Shown piece by piece: positions 23,532 through 36,158 of a stretch of DNA of 64,000 nt; within the stretch, counting starts at the first letter, position 1, and every line of letters starts with the position of its first letter. Under the pieces are notes generated by a model. That model saw only the letters and a list, made by a program, of their open reading frames with translations, was not told the DNA's origin and made no database searches. Position numbers and translations under genes: made by a program. Source of the DNA: Heterostelium album PN500 (lineage: Eukaryota > Evosea > Eumycetozoa > Acytosteliales > Acytosteliaceae); the NCBI RefSeq assembly GCF_000004825.1, contig NW_008805086.1, forward strand, positions 186,001 to 250,000, in the 5' to 3' direction.

Positions 23532-24012
23532 TTTTAGCCGATTTCATTAATAAATATGCTATCGTTTTTTTTTTGCTTTTCTAATCTTTAAAAAATACAA
23601 ACATTTTCAAATTGATTTAATATATATAAACTAGTATCTTTCTATTATTGATCAATCGTTTTTTGAGTTTGAAAAATAATTTGAACAAATTTATCATTTG
23701 TTGTCTCATGATCAGTCAACAAATTGCAGGTATTGATATTAACCTGCTAGTTCGTGTTTTATATACATTCTCACACAAGCCGTGAGAAATAGCCAATAAA
23801 ATATTATTATTAATATTGTTTATAGTTATTATTAATTAATAAGTTGAGTAGCATTAAGATAGAATAGATTTAACAGTAGTTGCGTGTTGATGAACAACAG
23901 TATAAAGTGGTGGCACGTAGTTGGAAGGATTTAGATTCCAATCATATTAAAATCTTTTTTTTAATAATTTTTATGTACCTCCGCATGCGGGAAAGGGATC
24001 TTTAAAAGATTT
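23532..24012. other. Intergenic region with several inverted repeats next to tRNA-Arg
   Basis: It separates the golgin from tRNA-Arg. The 23720-23945 part is less AT-rich and holds several hairpins, listed as a candidate RNA. No open frame is seen. Confidence 0.5.
23726..23941. ncRNA. Candidate structured RNA region
   Basis: Inverted repeats found by eye are GCAGGT/ACCTGC at 23726-23747, TTCTCAC/GTGAGAA at 23768-23788 (7 bp, 7-nt loop), CGTG/CACG around 23883-23917 and TTGGAA/TTCCAA at 23921-23941. A TTGATGA stretch near 23887 resembles a C/D snoRNA C box, but no CTGA box follows. Strand and limits are unknown. Confidence 0.25.
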
Positions 24013-24085
24013 CGACCAATGAGGGGCTCGAACCCGCGACCTACAGCTTAGAAGGCTGTCGCTCTTCCAACTGAGCTAATCGGCC
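24013..24085 (-). tRNA. tRNA-Arg (anticodon UCU)
   Basis: Read on the minus strand, the acceptor arms GGCCGAT and ATTGGTC pair over 7 bp with two G-U pairs. The D arm contains AGCTCAGTTGG. The anticodon stem ACAGC/GCTGT encloses the loop CTTCTAA, giving anticodon TCT for AGA codons, the main Arg codon in this AT-rich genome. The T loop is TTCGAGC, and the T stem has one apparent C-U mismatch. Length is 73 nt with the discriminator G and no intron. The RTF2 gene follows on the same strand side. Confidence 0.95.
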
Positions 24086-24182
24086 TGTCATGTTGGAAAT
24101 GTAAGACATTTCCATATTTATGCTATTATAAAAATGTTTTTGGAAAATATCTAAAAGTATTCTGTGGATCTGTTTAATGCGT

Positions 24183-25209
24183 TTATTGCTTTTGAAAAAT
24201 ACTTGAGAATGTATCTGATTTCATCTTTTTGTTTGTTAATTCCTTTGCCTGTTCTATTGTCTTTTTTGTGAAACTTGATGTTTCATTTAATTGATTGTCT
24301 TCTGTCGATTGTCTTTTTTTACTACTTTGTGATTTGGTTGGAAGAGAACTTGTTGATACTGATGTTGATGTTGATGTTGATGTTGATGTTGATGTTGATG
24401 TTGTTGATGTTGTCGATGTCAATGCTGGTGCCACTACTGATTCTTTATCTTTTGATTTATCTATTGATTTCTTTGACTTTTTGGATGATTTTGAATTCTT
24501 TTCCTATTTTATGTAAATAAACAAATAATTATTAATATATTAATTAAAATACAATATATAAATGAAAATATATCAATAATTACTTCTTTTAATCTTAATT
24601 TAATTTCTATAAGTTCTTCGTTGGATGGGTTCAGAAGGATAATATCAGATGGTTTATATTCTTTCGTACATAATAAACATTGTTTGTCTTCTTTAACCTC
24701 TTTCAGAGCTTTCTCTGCAAATACATGTCCACATGGTTTCAGTGCAATGAATCTCTGTTGATGACCTTTGATTTCGACTGTCGATACAGGGCAATACCAA
24801 GGTGATGTTGATAGATGTGTATTTTTATTGAAATCTTTATTCTTTCGAGCGGGATTCTCTGCAAAGTGTACTGTGTACACTGATTTCAAAGTACGAATGT
24901 GTGAGAGTGTAGCATTGCTAGAGAGAGTACCATCTAGTAATGCTTGTATAACGTTTGCCTTATTAAACAAATTACCATAGTCATCGACAACTATAGGATC
25001 CACCAGATCATCTTGTAACAAAGTGCATTTAAACCATCTATTCTCATCCAAATCATTTAGATTAACTTTTTCGATCTTCTTTGGATGTTTTACCAAATCT
25101 TCTCTTTTTGCTATAATAATAAATAATAATAATATTATTATTAATAATAACAAATAACAACAACCTATGAAAAGAACAACATACCTATAGATCCACCGTC
25201 ATTACCCAT
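24183..25209 (-). CDS. rtf2: Replication termination factor 2 (RTF2)
   Basis: Three exons on the minus strand, 25209-25185, 25110-24584 and 24503-24183, give 290 residues. The tiny first exon encodes the family start MGNDGGSI, followed by KREDLVKHPKK. The first degenerate zinc-binding unit includes FKCTLLQDDLVDPIVVDDYG. The second, RING-like unit has CPVS, then PCGHVFAEKAL and CLLC. The C-terminal tail is Ser/Thr/Lys-rich with an alternating Ser-Thr run encoded by a GATGTT hexamer repeat on the plus strand. In fission yeast Rtf2 acts at site-specific replication termination, and in vertebrates it is removed from stalled forks. The assignment is firm from the start motif and zinc-ligand spacing. 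Confidence 0.93.
24361..24402 (-). repeat. GATGTT hexamer tandem repeat coding for Ser-Thr
   Basis: Seven hexamer units, in coding orientation AACATC, encode the Ser-Thr repeats in the tail of RTF2. Confidence 0.85.
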
Positions 25210-25590
25210 TTTATTTACTCTAAATAATAATAATATAAATAGATTTAATAAATTTCAAAATTTTTAAGAATAAAACAAATTGTAAAAACTTTATATTTTT
25301 TGAATCGATTACATATGAATTATTTGTTTGATACAACAAAAATTCAAACAAATAAATCAATATAATATAACAGTTAATATCAATATATTGATGAAATATT
25401 TAATTTTTAAAAAATTTAATAAATCCAATTTGCAGAACTTCGGTTCTTTCAATTCGTTCGTTTTTTGTATTTAAAATTTTTTGTTTTGAATTAATAAAAA
25501 AATAATCGACAAAATTTAACAAAAAAATTAAAAATAATTATTATATTTTGTTTGGCGAATTTGATCATATTTATAAATTGTTAGACAGAG
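25210..25590. other. Divergent promoter between RTF2 and the PUM3-like gene
   Basis: Very AT-rich with no gene. The start codons of two housekeeping nuclear genes lie on either side, 381 bp apart. Confidence 0.5.
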
Positions 25591-26908
25591 ATGGTACCAA
25601 AGATTAATAATAAGAGAAAACAAGAGGAAGAAGAGGAAGAGGTCTACGAAGAGGAAGATGATCAATTAGACGAGGAGGATGCTGAAGATTATGATGGAGA
25701 AGACGGTGGAGATGATGATGAAGAACAAGGAGAAGACGAAGAAGATGGAGAAGATGGTCCATCCGATAAGAAGAAACAGAAATCAGATAAAGAAAAGACA
25801 CCAAGAAAGACAAGAGCAGAGAAACGTGAAGAAAAGTTAGTAAAGAAATCAAAATTCGACACTTCCTATGAGACTGTATATCAAGCCAAGCTCATTTGGG
25901 AACAACTAAAGCGTGTAAACTTGAAAAAAGAAGAAAGAGAACCACTGGCTGCTCAACTCTTTGAAAAGATTCAAGGTAAAATTAAAGAGGTAAGTTGAAT
26001 GTTCAAATAAAATATAGATATGTTATGTAATTTCATCAAATTTAAACTAATTTTAATAATCATTAATATCCCAAAGATTGTTGTTAAACACGATGGTTCT
26101 AGAGTTGTACAAACCCTATTAAAGTATGGTAATGACCAACAGAGAAAACAAATATATAAGGAGTTGAGTGGAGAGGAAATGAGATTGTCTGCAAGTCAGT
26201 ACGGTCGTTTTTTGGTTTTGAAGATGTTGAAATACGGAAACAAAGAGCAGAGAAACGCTATTATCTCTGCATTCTATGGAAGCATTGTTAAGCTCGTGAG
26301 TAATCGTGAGTCTGCTCAAATCGTAGAGTACATCTATTCAGAGTTGGCCGACAAGATCCAAAAGACATCGATCATCGAGGAGTTCTACAGCGACGAATAC
26401 AAGCTTTTCAAGTCAAAGGAAGCTCGTACCTTGGAACAACTGCTTGCCGCTCACCCCAACAAGAAGGAATCGATCATCAAGAATCTCTCAAAGATCTTGA
26501 CCAAGTTGCTCTCCACCAAGGGCAAAGGTGACATGTTGGTTCAGTACACACTGATTCAACGTCTCTTGGTGATCTTCTTTGAGTACTCGACACCACAGAA
26601 CAGCATTGACATGGCAGAGACACTCTCTGAGATCGTACTGCCAATGGTGCATACCAAGGATGGTGCTCTTGCCGCCTACTACGCAGTCAGCTATGGATCT
26701 GCCAAAACCAGAAAGACAATCATCAAATCACTCAAGGGATTCGTCGAGAAGGTTGCCAACGAGGAGCACAGTTGTCTTCCACTCATCCGTATCCTCGATG
26801 TTACTGACGATACCCTCTACGTAACCAAAGCACTCCTAGGTGAACTCCTTCCTAAATTACCTGAATTGGCATCTTCCAAGTAAGAACTTTAAACAGAAAA
26901 TTAATTTC

Positions 26909-26944
<36 letters not shown>

Positions 26945-27745
26945 TTTAAACTAATATAATTTTATCCTATTTTATTATCTATTCATTCAGATATGGACAT
27001 TTATGGATTCTTCATATCTTACAACCATACAGCCCAAGATATTTCTCACAATATCAAATCGGTCTTATGAAACCAAATTTAAAGAATGTCGATGGTGTTG
27101 AAACACCAGTTGGGTATGTATAAAAAGAAAAATAGAAAAAAAAGATAAATATTTATTAATATAATATATAATTATTTATTTTTTTCAGTAAAAAGACACA
27201 AGAATTAAGAAGAAAGGAATTATTGGATTTCGTTTCACCAAAATTGATTGATTTGTGCTCGAATTATACAGAACAAATGTTTAGTTCAATGTGGGGTGCT
27301 AGAGTTTTGAATTTAACATTAAAGGAAGCCACCGGTAACAAGATCATCTTGACCAACAGAATCCTCGATCAGATTACATCGAATGTCGAACTTTTAAAGC
27401 AACACGGTCCAAATGTCCAAACATTATTCAAAAACGATTATATAAAGAATTCTGGTATGTATTATTATTTGAACCAACTGAAAAAAATTTAATCACTAAC
27501 CATTTTACTTTTTAATCAATCTACTATCTATCTATATAGATTTCGCAGTCAATATGTTTGCAAAAGTAAAGGATAACATCATTGAATACTCTAAACTTCA
27601 AGATAATAATTTAGCCTATGTGTTAAAGGATATGATTTTCAATTTGCCAGAGGCACAACAAAAGGAAGCCGATGCCATTATCAAGAAGAATAATTTGAAA
27701 AACTTGGTCAGAGCACCACCCAAGCAAAAAAAAATAACCAAATAA
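25591..27745 (+). CDS. Pumilio-repeat nucleolar protein, PUM3/Puf6 family (CPL domain)
   Basis: Five exons, 25591-25989, 26077-26879, 26991-27113, 27189-27454 and 27540-27745, give 598 residues. The N-terminus is highly acidic and then basic (EEEE and KKK tracts), as in nucleolar proteins. Pumilio-like repeats follow, with HDGSRVVQTLLKYG, SQYGRFLVLKMLKYG and NRESAQIVEYIYSEL. The middle (TLSEIVLPMVHTKDGALAAYYAVSYG) and C-terminal half match the CPL region of PUM3 (KIAA0020) and yeast Puf6. These proteins bind structured RNA and DNA and act in 60S ribosome maturation. The 31-A run lies in intron 2. Splice sites were set by phase and by the continuity of repeats. Confidence 0.93.
26910..26940. 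repeat. Poly-A run of 31 in an intron
   Basis: An uninterrupted homopolymer within intron 2 of the PUM3-like gene. Its length in the assembly may be inexact. Confidence 0.9.
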
Positions 27746-27973
27746 ATTAAATTAAAAAATTTTTTTTTCAACAACCAACGAACATATTTTTGCACTAGCG
27801 TGATGGCACTGTTGATCAAAAAGGTGCACAGATCTTTAAAAAATCCAATTTTTTTATGAAAAAAAACCTTTTTTTATTTTGCAACTCTTGTTTTAATTTT
27901 GATCAAAAAAAGACCCTAAATAAAAATAAATAGATCGGGTCTGAATCTTATAAAGTCGAAAAACAAATATAAA

Positions 27974-30900
27974 ATGTATAATAAATTATACATTTTATTC
28001 ACATTTTTATTATTTTTCAAATACATATATACAGAAATATCTATACCAGCTAATGCTGCTAATGGAGTCTTAAATTCATATTTGATCTTAGATGGAACCT
28101 ATTCATACCAAGACGCTGTTGCTCAGGGTCTTTCAAGAAGTTCAGACGGTTACAAAGGGTAGGTTGAATTTACATTTACTTGTTTGTAAACTGCGATTTT
28201 ATATTAATCCAAAAGTACTACTTTTTAGATATATTCTAACGATCGAGTCTAAAGAAGAAATGGATTATATTAAAACCTCTATTCCTGTATCAGCCACCAG
28301 TTTCTGGCTTGGAGCTTCAAAGTTAGATACCTATGGTAATCAATGGGGTTGGAACAACGGAGTTATGAGAAACCAACCGTTCTATCAGACATTCCCAGAG
28401 CGATGCTTTAGTTATTGTGGAAATTTCCAAGGTTACAACTCTTCATTAACCGGTACACCAGGAATTATTTTCAACCCAAACAACGATTGGTTTGTAGTAA
28501 ACAGTAATGAACCACAGATGGTTATTTTGGAGTTTGGACCTGACAATAGTGCTATACCAATCTTTGGCTATCTCGATTATAATAGTCAGGATTTTGAAAT
28601 CTCTCAATTCGCAAGTTGGAGAGGTACTTTTACAGTCAGCTTTTCTTTTAGTTTTGGACAGGTTCCATGTACTCAGATTACTGTCTTATCGGACACCGAT
28701 AGAAAGGTACGATGCACTCTAGTTCCCAAACCATCGAGTTATACAGGAAAGGTGAAAATCACAATCGCTATTACAGGAGGAAGTAATAGTAACTATTTCT
28801 ATTATTTCAATTCACCCTATTTCCAATCCTTTCAACAGTCAGGCCCTCAGTTGTCGGTTTTTGGTCTAAATTTTCAAGCAATTTCAACAAGCACATTAAA
28901 TATTGGAGGTGTTACCGTTAACATTCTTACAGATACATCCAACACTCCAAATAGGATGACTATTAATATGATAACAGCTCCATCTATACTCAGACCAGTT
29001 ATTTTATCTGACACCAACTACATTTATGTAAATAGACCTTCATTTAGTATGTATTTATTAATTGCTAAATATAATCATTTTCTAAATCATTTAACACATT
29101 GTTTTTATTTAGTTAAAAATGGATTGCTTTATGCTTACAATCCAATTGAAATGCTTTACCAAGATGCAGTAACAGCTTCAACACAGTCAACATTATTAAA
29201 TTCAAATGGTTACTTGGCATATATAAATACAGAGGAATTGGTTACTTTTATTAAAAATTATTTTGTTCCTTCTTTTTTTAGAATATGGACAAACATCCAG
29301 TATGCTTCAGGATCAGGCTTCAGCTACTACAATACTTCAATTGGTGGCCCCTCAGAGATACCAATCATCTCATCTGGAGGAACTACATGTTTCTTTTATG
29401 ATCTTTTTATGAACCAAACAATTGGCTCAGCACTGAATCCAGCTCTTAAATATCCTACGATCGTTGCATATGGTGTGCAAAAGCCTCAAATTGATACATC
29501 TATTCAAGTTGGCACAGTACCAACTATCGGTGGTGTTTTGACTCTAAGTATGCTTTCAAATAATGGTTTGCCAGGTGGAAAAATTTCAATTAAGTTGCCG
29601 ACGTCGACTTCTACTGGTACTATTACCTATGATAGAAGACTCCAAATAGTAGTTCCTGCTGGAACTGGTAAAAATATTCCATCTACAATCAAGGTGTCAA
29701 TGGACCAAAACATTAATCCTTTCAACGGTCAATTTAATTATGCTTTTAGTTACAATGGTAAATGATAATAGATTTTTAGAAGAGATTAAAATATAGTTAT
29801 TAATTTATTATTGAAAAAATAGGACCAACAATCACAGATATTTCATCAACCGGAGCTCTACCTGGAAACCTCACTATTACTGGAGTAGATCTGGGATTAT
29901 CGCAAACTACCCGATCGGTTGGAGGTTTTCCATGTGTAATTATAGACTATTTATTGGTCCCCCAACAGAAAATTGTTTGTCAGTTTATATCATTACAACC
30001 AAAACAATCGAAATACTATATCAATGTAACCGTAGATGGACAAACTTCAAATTCATTGGAGTTTTCACCGATTTGGATCGATGGATTTAGTCCTTCAGCC
30101 TTATCATTGGATGGAGGTCTAGTTGAAATAACTGGTAATGGATTCGTTAAAAACTATACGGTTCCACCTACCATCCCTCTCCCACCGGTCTATGTGTTGG
30201 TGAAGGAATCAAACCAAAACTGTACCATTGTAAATGTATCCTCAGATAAGATTCAATGCACACTACCCCCACACAGTTCAACGCTTTTATTCAGTATCGT
30301 TGTTGTACTCGGTAGTGAAAGAGTAGAAACACAAAGACAATTTTCATATCAGGGTATGGTTAGAAAAACTATTTTACAAAAATATTATTTATAATGTTCT
30401 AAAACAAATGATTTTTTTTCTTTATTATAGAATTTGAAATAACTAAAATAGATAAATCTGGTGGTATGGTAGTCAAATTAACCGGTTCATACTTTAGTTT
30501 ATATCACCCGAATTGGAAGTTCTCCGTTGGTGCAGGTATTCCCAGTTTGGTGAATATGATTGATGATGAAAATGTTGAAATTACTTTTAGTTCTAATTGT
30601 ACAAATGGGTTTTTCGAAATTAAATCTAAAGGTGGTTTCTTCACTTATCAATCTAACCAAAATTGGTGTAAGTAAAGAATATAATGATTAAATAGATTAA
30701 ATATATTAATATTTATATTTCAAACTATTAATATTATTATAGTACCTCAAATATTATCAGTAAATTCAACTATTTTAGATCCAAATCAAAACATCATGAT
30801 CACGACTCAATTCATGGATTATCTAACGTATTGGAGAATATCGTTAAACCATAATTATATGACCAATATTTCTAAAGTTTCGGAATCTGTATACACCTTC

Positions 30901-32787
30901 TATCCAGTGTTGGGAGTTGGAAAGAACGTCCCACTCCAGGTACAAAACGGTGGTGATTTGACATTAATAAGTAGTAGTGTTATGATGTCCTATAGACCAC
31001 CTCAAATCAATACTGCCAATTGTAATGTTAATATGAATCCACAATCCGGATTCACTGCAACCGTTGCCGTCACAGGATTGCATTTCGGTCCAAGCAATAG
31101 CTCCATTTTAATAGATGAAGGTGTATATTCAGTTCCTACACTTTTGGCTACGACATCTTATGACGACGGCAACATTTTTTTCAAGGCAAACATGCAAATG
31201 AGATCAGGTAATCTATCAGTTGTTATTGGTGATCAGAAATCAAACGAAGTCTGGTTGGATATTAGTCCGTATATTACACTGGTGCGTCCACTCAAAGTTA
31301 TGGGTGGTCCGGTGACCATCTATGGATATTATTTAGCACCAACATCATATAGACAAGAGAAGATATTGGATATCTATTTTGACAAATCAAAGTGTACCAG
31401 TATTAGAATGGTTGGATCCAATATGAATCCTTATACTTTGATATGTAACGACGGACCAGCAGGCTACGGAAATATTAATTTAACATTTGCTTATGGAAGT
31501 GGAAGTTCGAATATAATATACACTGCTCAATATGAAAAACCTGTTATAGATAAAGTCTCATCTACTTATTACCAGGAGCCAGCTGATGTCACTATATTTG
31601 GTAGTGGTTTCGTCAATGTTCAGCTAGCTGTAAATATTGGTGGATCGGAATGTACCAACCCTGTAGCATCGAAGGGTGTCACCATTGTCTGTAGATTCCA
31701 ATCGGATGTAGATATGTCGAAAACCAAATCTTTGTTGGTCAATGTGACTGCCAATGGATTTTCATCTTCGTCGTACTCGTTCATCTACCTTGCTCGGTCG
31801 ACAACTTGTCCAAACTGTGAGCACGGTGTCTGTGATACCAAACTTGGTGTTTGCAACTGTAACTCTGGTTATATTGGTGCGACATGTAACAACAAACTAG
31901 CGGAAATACCAGTAGATTCTCCAAAGCCAATGGAGAATACAACTCAAGTCGAACTTGGTTCACTTCAAAAGAACATTTTGTTCAATGTTAGTATTACAGA
32001 GATTCGTGAAGTCAATGACTTGGGTGTCATTCAAAAACAGGTTTTCCTCAAGGACATCAAGTGGTTCCATTCGACAGAGATAAACAATACTTATACTTTT
32101 TCTGGAAGATTCAGCGACGATCCACAGCTACAAGTAGATATCTCAATGCAAGTATTCACAGAGCAGAAAGAATACAACTTTTACGGTGATATCTTCACGG
32201 TAGATGCAAACTCTGTTAAATATCAGGTCACAGTTTCTAATTGGACATTCGTAGACAAAATCAATTCCATTCAAATATTGTTCCTCTCGCAAATGCCTAT
32301 AAGATCGGAATCTGACTGTGTCAACTCAGAGATTACTGGTGAAACTGTAGATACCGAGAAATCACTGAGAAGGCTTGAGGTGCAGCAAGGCAGTGGTATT
32401 TTGACAGCTTACTTCTCGGATCGTATGCTTGTCGATGGCAGAGTTATACGTAGCTCCGTAAAGAACCTTCCATTGGACGATCCTTCTGTGATTGCACTTG
32501 GAAACAAAACCGAAAATCTAAATATCCTTACGGCTATTTCCGTTGGTAAATTCGATCACAACGTTACAATCGATCCCAACTTTGGATCGTTGCTCATCCA
32601 ATCCGACTCCCAATGTCCTGATTCCGAGAATAAATGGAGAATACCCGTCATTGTCACAGTCTGTGTGGTAGGTGGAGTTGCCATAGCCATCACAGCAACA
32701 ATCGTTTTGAAAAAGAAATACAAATATAATATAATGGTTCAGACTATAAAAATGAAGAAAGTTTTTGGAAGTCGAAAGGATCATTAA
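27974..32787 (+). CDS. Receptor array gene 1: lectin-TIG-EGF-ComC type I membrane protein
   Basis: Six exons, 27974-28158, 28229-29046, 29113-29757, 29823-30353, 30431-30667 and 30743-32787, give 1,486 residues with every intron in phase. A signal peptide (MYNKLYILFTFLLFFKYIYT) leads into a C-type-lectin-like module with SFWLGASKLDTYGNQWGW and a QPFYQTFPERC motif shared by the array. A second, weaker lectin-like module starts at LLYAYNPIEMLYQDAV. Several IPT/TIG domains follow, then an EGF-like unit (~1160-1190) and a ComC-type domain with FLKDIKWF and VKYQVTVSNWTF. One transmembrane helix (~1438-1460) and a short basic tail end the protein. The layout suggests cell-surface recognition or adhesion, as for the ComC and Tgr proteins of Dictyostelium. 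Ligand unknown. Exon 3 has an intron before it that genes 3 and 4 lack. Confidence 0.85.
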
Positions 32788-33096
32788 ACAATAACAATAA
32801 TTATTAATTAAAATTTAAAGAAATAATATTATTTTTTATCATGTATTATAATAATTATAATGTTTAATTTTTTTGTGTTAACCTAACCACCATTTTCTTC
32901 AAAACTTTTTTGCCCATTCTCGAAAAGTTTTTTTTTTAGCACTTTCGCTGATTTCTAAATAAGACGAATATCCAAAAATAATAAGGGGTGGATTTATTAA
33001 TAAAAATCAACTAGTCATGACTGATCATTTTTAAAATCGATGTTATGTTACTTTTTTCAAAAAAAAAAAATAACAACACAAATAAATAATTGAAAA
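32788..33096. other. Spacer between receptor genes 1 and 2
   Basis: About 310 bp, AT-rich, with the promoter of gene 2 expected. No gene is seen. Confidence 0.5.
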
Positions 33097-35862
33097 ATGT
33101 TTAAAGATAAATCTTTAATTTTTATTATTCTTTGTACTTTATTATTATTATTATTATTTAATAATGTTAATTGTCAAATTAATTTTGCTAGTATCACCCC
33201 TACACAACTACCACTAGAAGGTGGAATAATATCGATTCAAGGAGGTATTTTTACTTCGGCAGAATTAAGCACATTGTTTTATTTTCATGATGCAATCGGA
33301 CTTATCTCTTTACAAACAACAAACAACGTTGTAAAGAGTACCACGCTGATGACCACTGTAGTTCCAAATGTAACTAAAGAATATGTTGGTCTTACTGCTA
33401 AAATCAATTATACAGAGTATCCCTCTCTAACTCTAAGTTTACTAAGTAAGTAATAAAAATTAAATAAATAAAAAAATTAAATATTTATTAATATGTAATT
33501 ATAAATAGATTTTACTGTAACAAATGTTAAACAAAACTATTTTAATGTCGAGTTGATTGGTACCAACTTTAAATTATATGATTCTGGTTGGACTATATCT
33601 CTTGGTGGTGTCACTCAAAGTGGAGTGAATTGTGTCAATCAAACCTATTGTAGTTTTTCAATTGCTCCTGGCAGCGCAAATAACAATTTCTATATTAAAT
33701 CGAGTAGTCAATTGGCAGTTTATTCCAATCCTACTAAAACTTGGAGTATGTATTTAATATATGAGAAAGAGAATAGAAAGAAATTTGTTATCTAATTAAA
33801 ATGTTTTATCTTTTAGCTCCTTTAATTTATTCATTATCAAATACAACAGTAACATCAGATTCTGTAATTGTATTAAATGGACTATTTATCAATCCAACTA
33901 CACAAGCTACAGTATTGTATGGTGGTACGATCCAATTAAATGTACAGTATATCAATTCATCTGTGATTCAAATATCAAACTTCCCAAAAGTAGTTGGTTC
34001 TGCAACAGTCAGTATATTCAACACCTTTTTGTCACCATCCAATACAATAATTGTAACATACCCGCCTCCAGAAATTTATACAGTAACTTTGGATAACAGT
34101 GGACTATTGGTGATTACTGGAAACTATTTTAGAGATTTTGAAAACAACCCAAATTTACCAACCATAACTGGATTGTTATCAACCACTTTACAACTATCTA
34201 CAGATCAAGTCGAATACTCTAGAATCAACTTTACACTTCCTTTAGATTCTAAAAGTGGTAAAATTACACTTTCGGTAGTTGGTAAATCAGTTAGCTATTC
34301 TCTGGGAATCAGTAAGTAAATATAATTACAATTTATTCAATTTCTGTACAATTTGTTAATTTATTTACAAACAAACAGAACCAAATGTAACAAAAGTATC
34401 TAGAATCCCACTTGAAGGAGGACTGGTGTATATAAATGGTTACTTTTTATCTCCTCAATCAAATGATGGAAATAATGTTTTAGACATAACAATTGGTTCA
34501 GAACCATGTATAAATATCACAAGGATTGGAACTTTGTATAATCCATACACAATCTCATGTGTAGCACCACCTGGTCATGGTTTGAAATCTTTGAAAATCA
34601 ATTCCCTAGGAACAGAGGTACAATATGATGTTTATTATAAGATGGAAATATACAGTGTATCTTCTAGAATGGTCAACAATTCTGGCTTAGTTACTATTTT
34701 CGGTGATGGTTTCGAGCAAGGAACCAATGTTACCATTGGAAATAGAGAATGTACCAATCCACAGGTACCAACACCAAAAGAAATGGTTTGTTATCTACAG
34801 TCCACTGCTGGAGGAAATGTTGACAATGCAATGTCTGTCAATATTACATTGAACGGTGAGAGTGTAACACTCGATCTGTTTATGTATGAAGCCGAAGTTA
34901 AATGTCCAGATTGTGGTGTCAATGGCCATTGTCAAAATTCAACTGGAGAATGTAACTGTTTAGAAGGATGGGCAGGAATGAACTGTGATATGAAAGTAGA
35001 TAAAGACTCAAAGTTTATCAAACCTTCCATCGATAAGATAACATCCAACATTCAAGAAGTAGATAACATAAAGATTACCATTACCGAGTTGAGAGAGGTT
35101 GCGCCAGACAACTCAATAGTGAATCGATATACCTTTGACAAGATAAACTGGATTCTCGCCACTCCGAGCAACGGAAGTTTCTACAGCTATAATGGTGTAG
35201 TCTCGGACAATCTATTTGCAATTCAAGTCAACATTACAGTATTCAATCAGGATTCCACCTACAATTTCATGGGAGACATTATGGAGATGAAAGAGAATTC
35301 TTTGAAATATAAAATATCGATTTCCAATTGGAATTTCAAAGACCGTTTGAATATTCTACTAATGCTATTCCTTTCACAAACGACTGCGAGTGAATGTAGT
35401 GTAGCACCACAACAACAATCGAATGTCGACAACTCTGTTAGAAGAATGCAAATGTACACGGGAACCACTATGATGTCAGCATACTTCTCCGACAGAATGT
35501 TATCAGATGGACGACTGGTACGCGCCAATGTCTATATGACCGATCCCAACGATATCGCTTACAAAGAACTCAAAGAAACCTCACCGGACCTAGTAAACCA
35601 GCTCATGTCGATTAGTATACAAAATTTCGAGAACACCACTGTCATCGACCCGAACTTTGGTGCTCTGCTTGCAATCAATGAGAACAACGACAACAGATGT
35701 GGTTCGTCAGAAGAGCGTAAATGGTTACTACCAGTAATCGTCATTGCAAGCGTAGTCGGTGCACTCGCTATAGTAATCACTGTATTTTTAGTGTTAAAGA
35801 AGAAATATCATGTACAATACAAAATAGTTACAAGTAAATTAACAAGAATGAGCAAAAAATAA
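33097..35862 (+). CDS. Receptor array gene 2: lectin-less TIG-EGF-ComC membrane protein
   Basis: Four exons, 33097-33445, 33509-33745, 33817-34311 and 34379-35862, give 854 residues. The signal peptide is MFKDKSLIFIILCTLLLLLL followed by FNNVNCQ. The protein then goes straight into IPT/TIG repeats (FASITPTQLPLEGGIISIQG). Both lectin-like modules of its neighbours are absent. The EGF-like unit is at ~534-565, the ComC-type domain contains ISITEL-type and YKISISNWNF strands, and the transmembrane helix is at ~810-833 before a basic tail (KLTRMSKK). Frame and splice sites are intact, so this looks like a genuine shorter member rather than a pseudogene. It could be a partner or stalk-only version of the larger receptors, which is inference. 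Confidence 0.85.
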
Positions 35863-36158
35863 ATTGTATTTTTTAATGTGTATTATTAAGGACCCACTTT
35901 TAAATTTATGACTTTACAAAAGTTGGTGTTTAAAAAAAAAATCTCGATAAAAATAAAAATCAGAAAAAAAAATCGAACCACCAGTTGATCAATGGTTGCA
36001 CCGATTAAAATCAAAATCTATTGTTTTTGTTTTTTGATCACTAGCGGTGGCTTTTGGTTTTTATATTTTTGTACAAATATAATTCATTTAAAACATAAAG
36101 TTATAACTCCATATAAAACTATTATAATATATATATATATATATTCTCTCTATCTGTT

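Noticed and set aside
23881-23945. C/D-box snoRNA near TTGATGA
   Set aside because: No CTGA D box or terminal stem was found at a suitable distance, so only a general structured-RNA candidate is reported.
33097-35862. Receptor gene 2 as a pseudogene
   Set aside because: All splice sites and the reading frame are intact, and signal peptide and membrane helix are both present.
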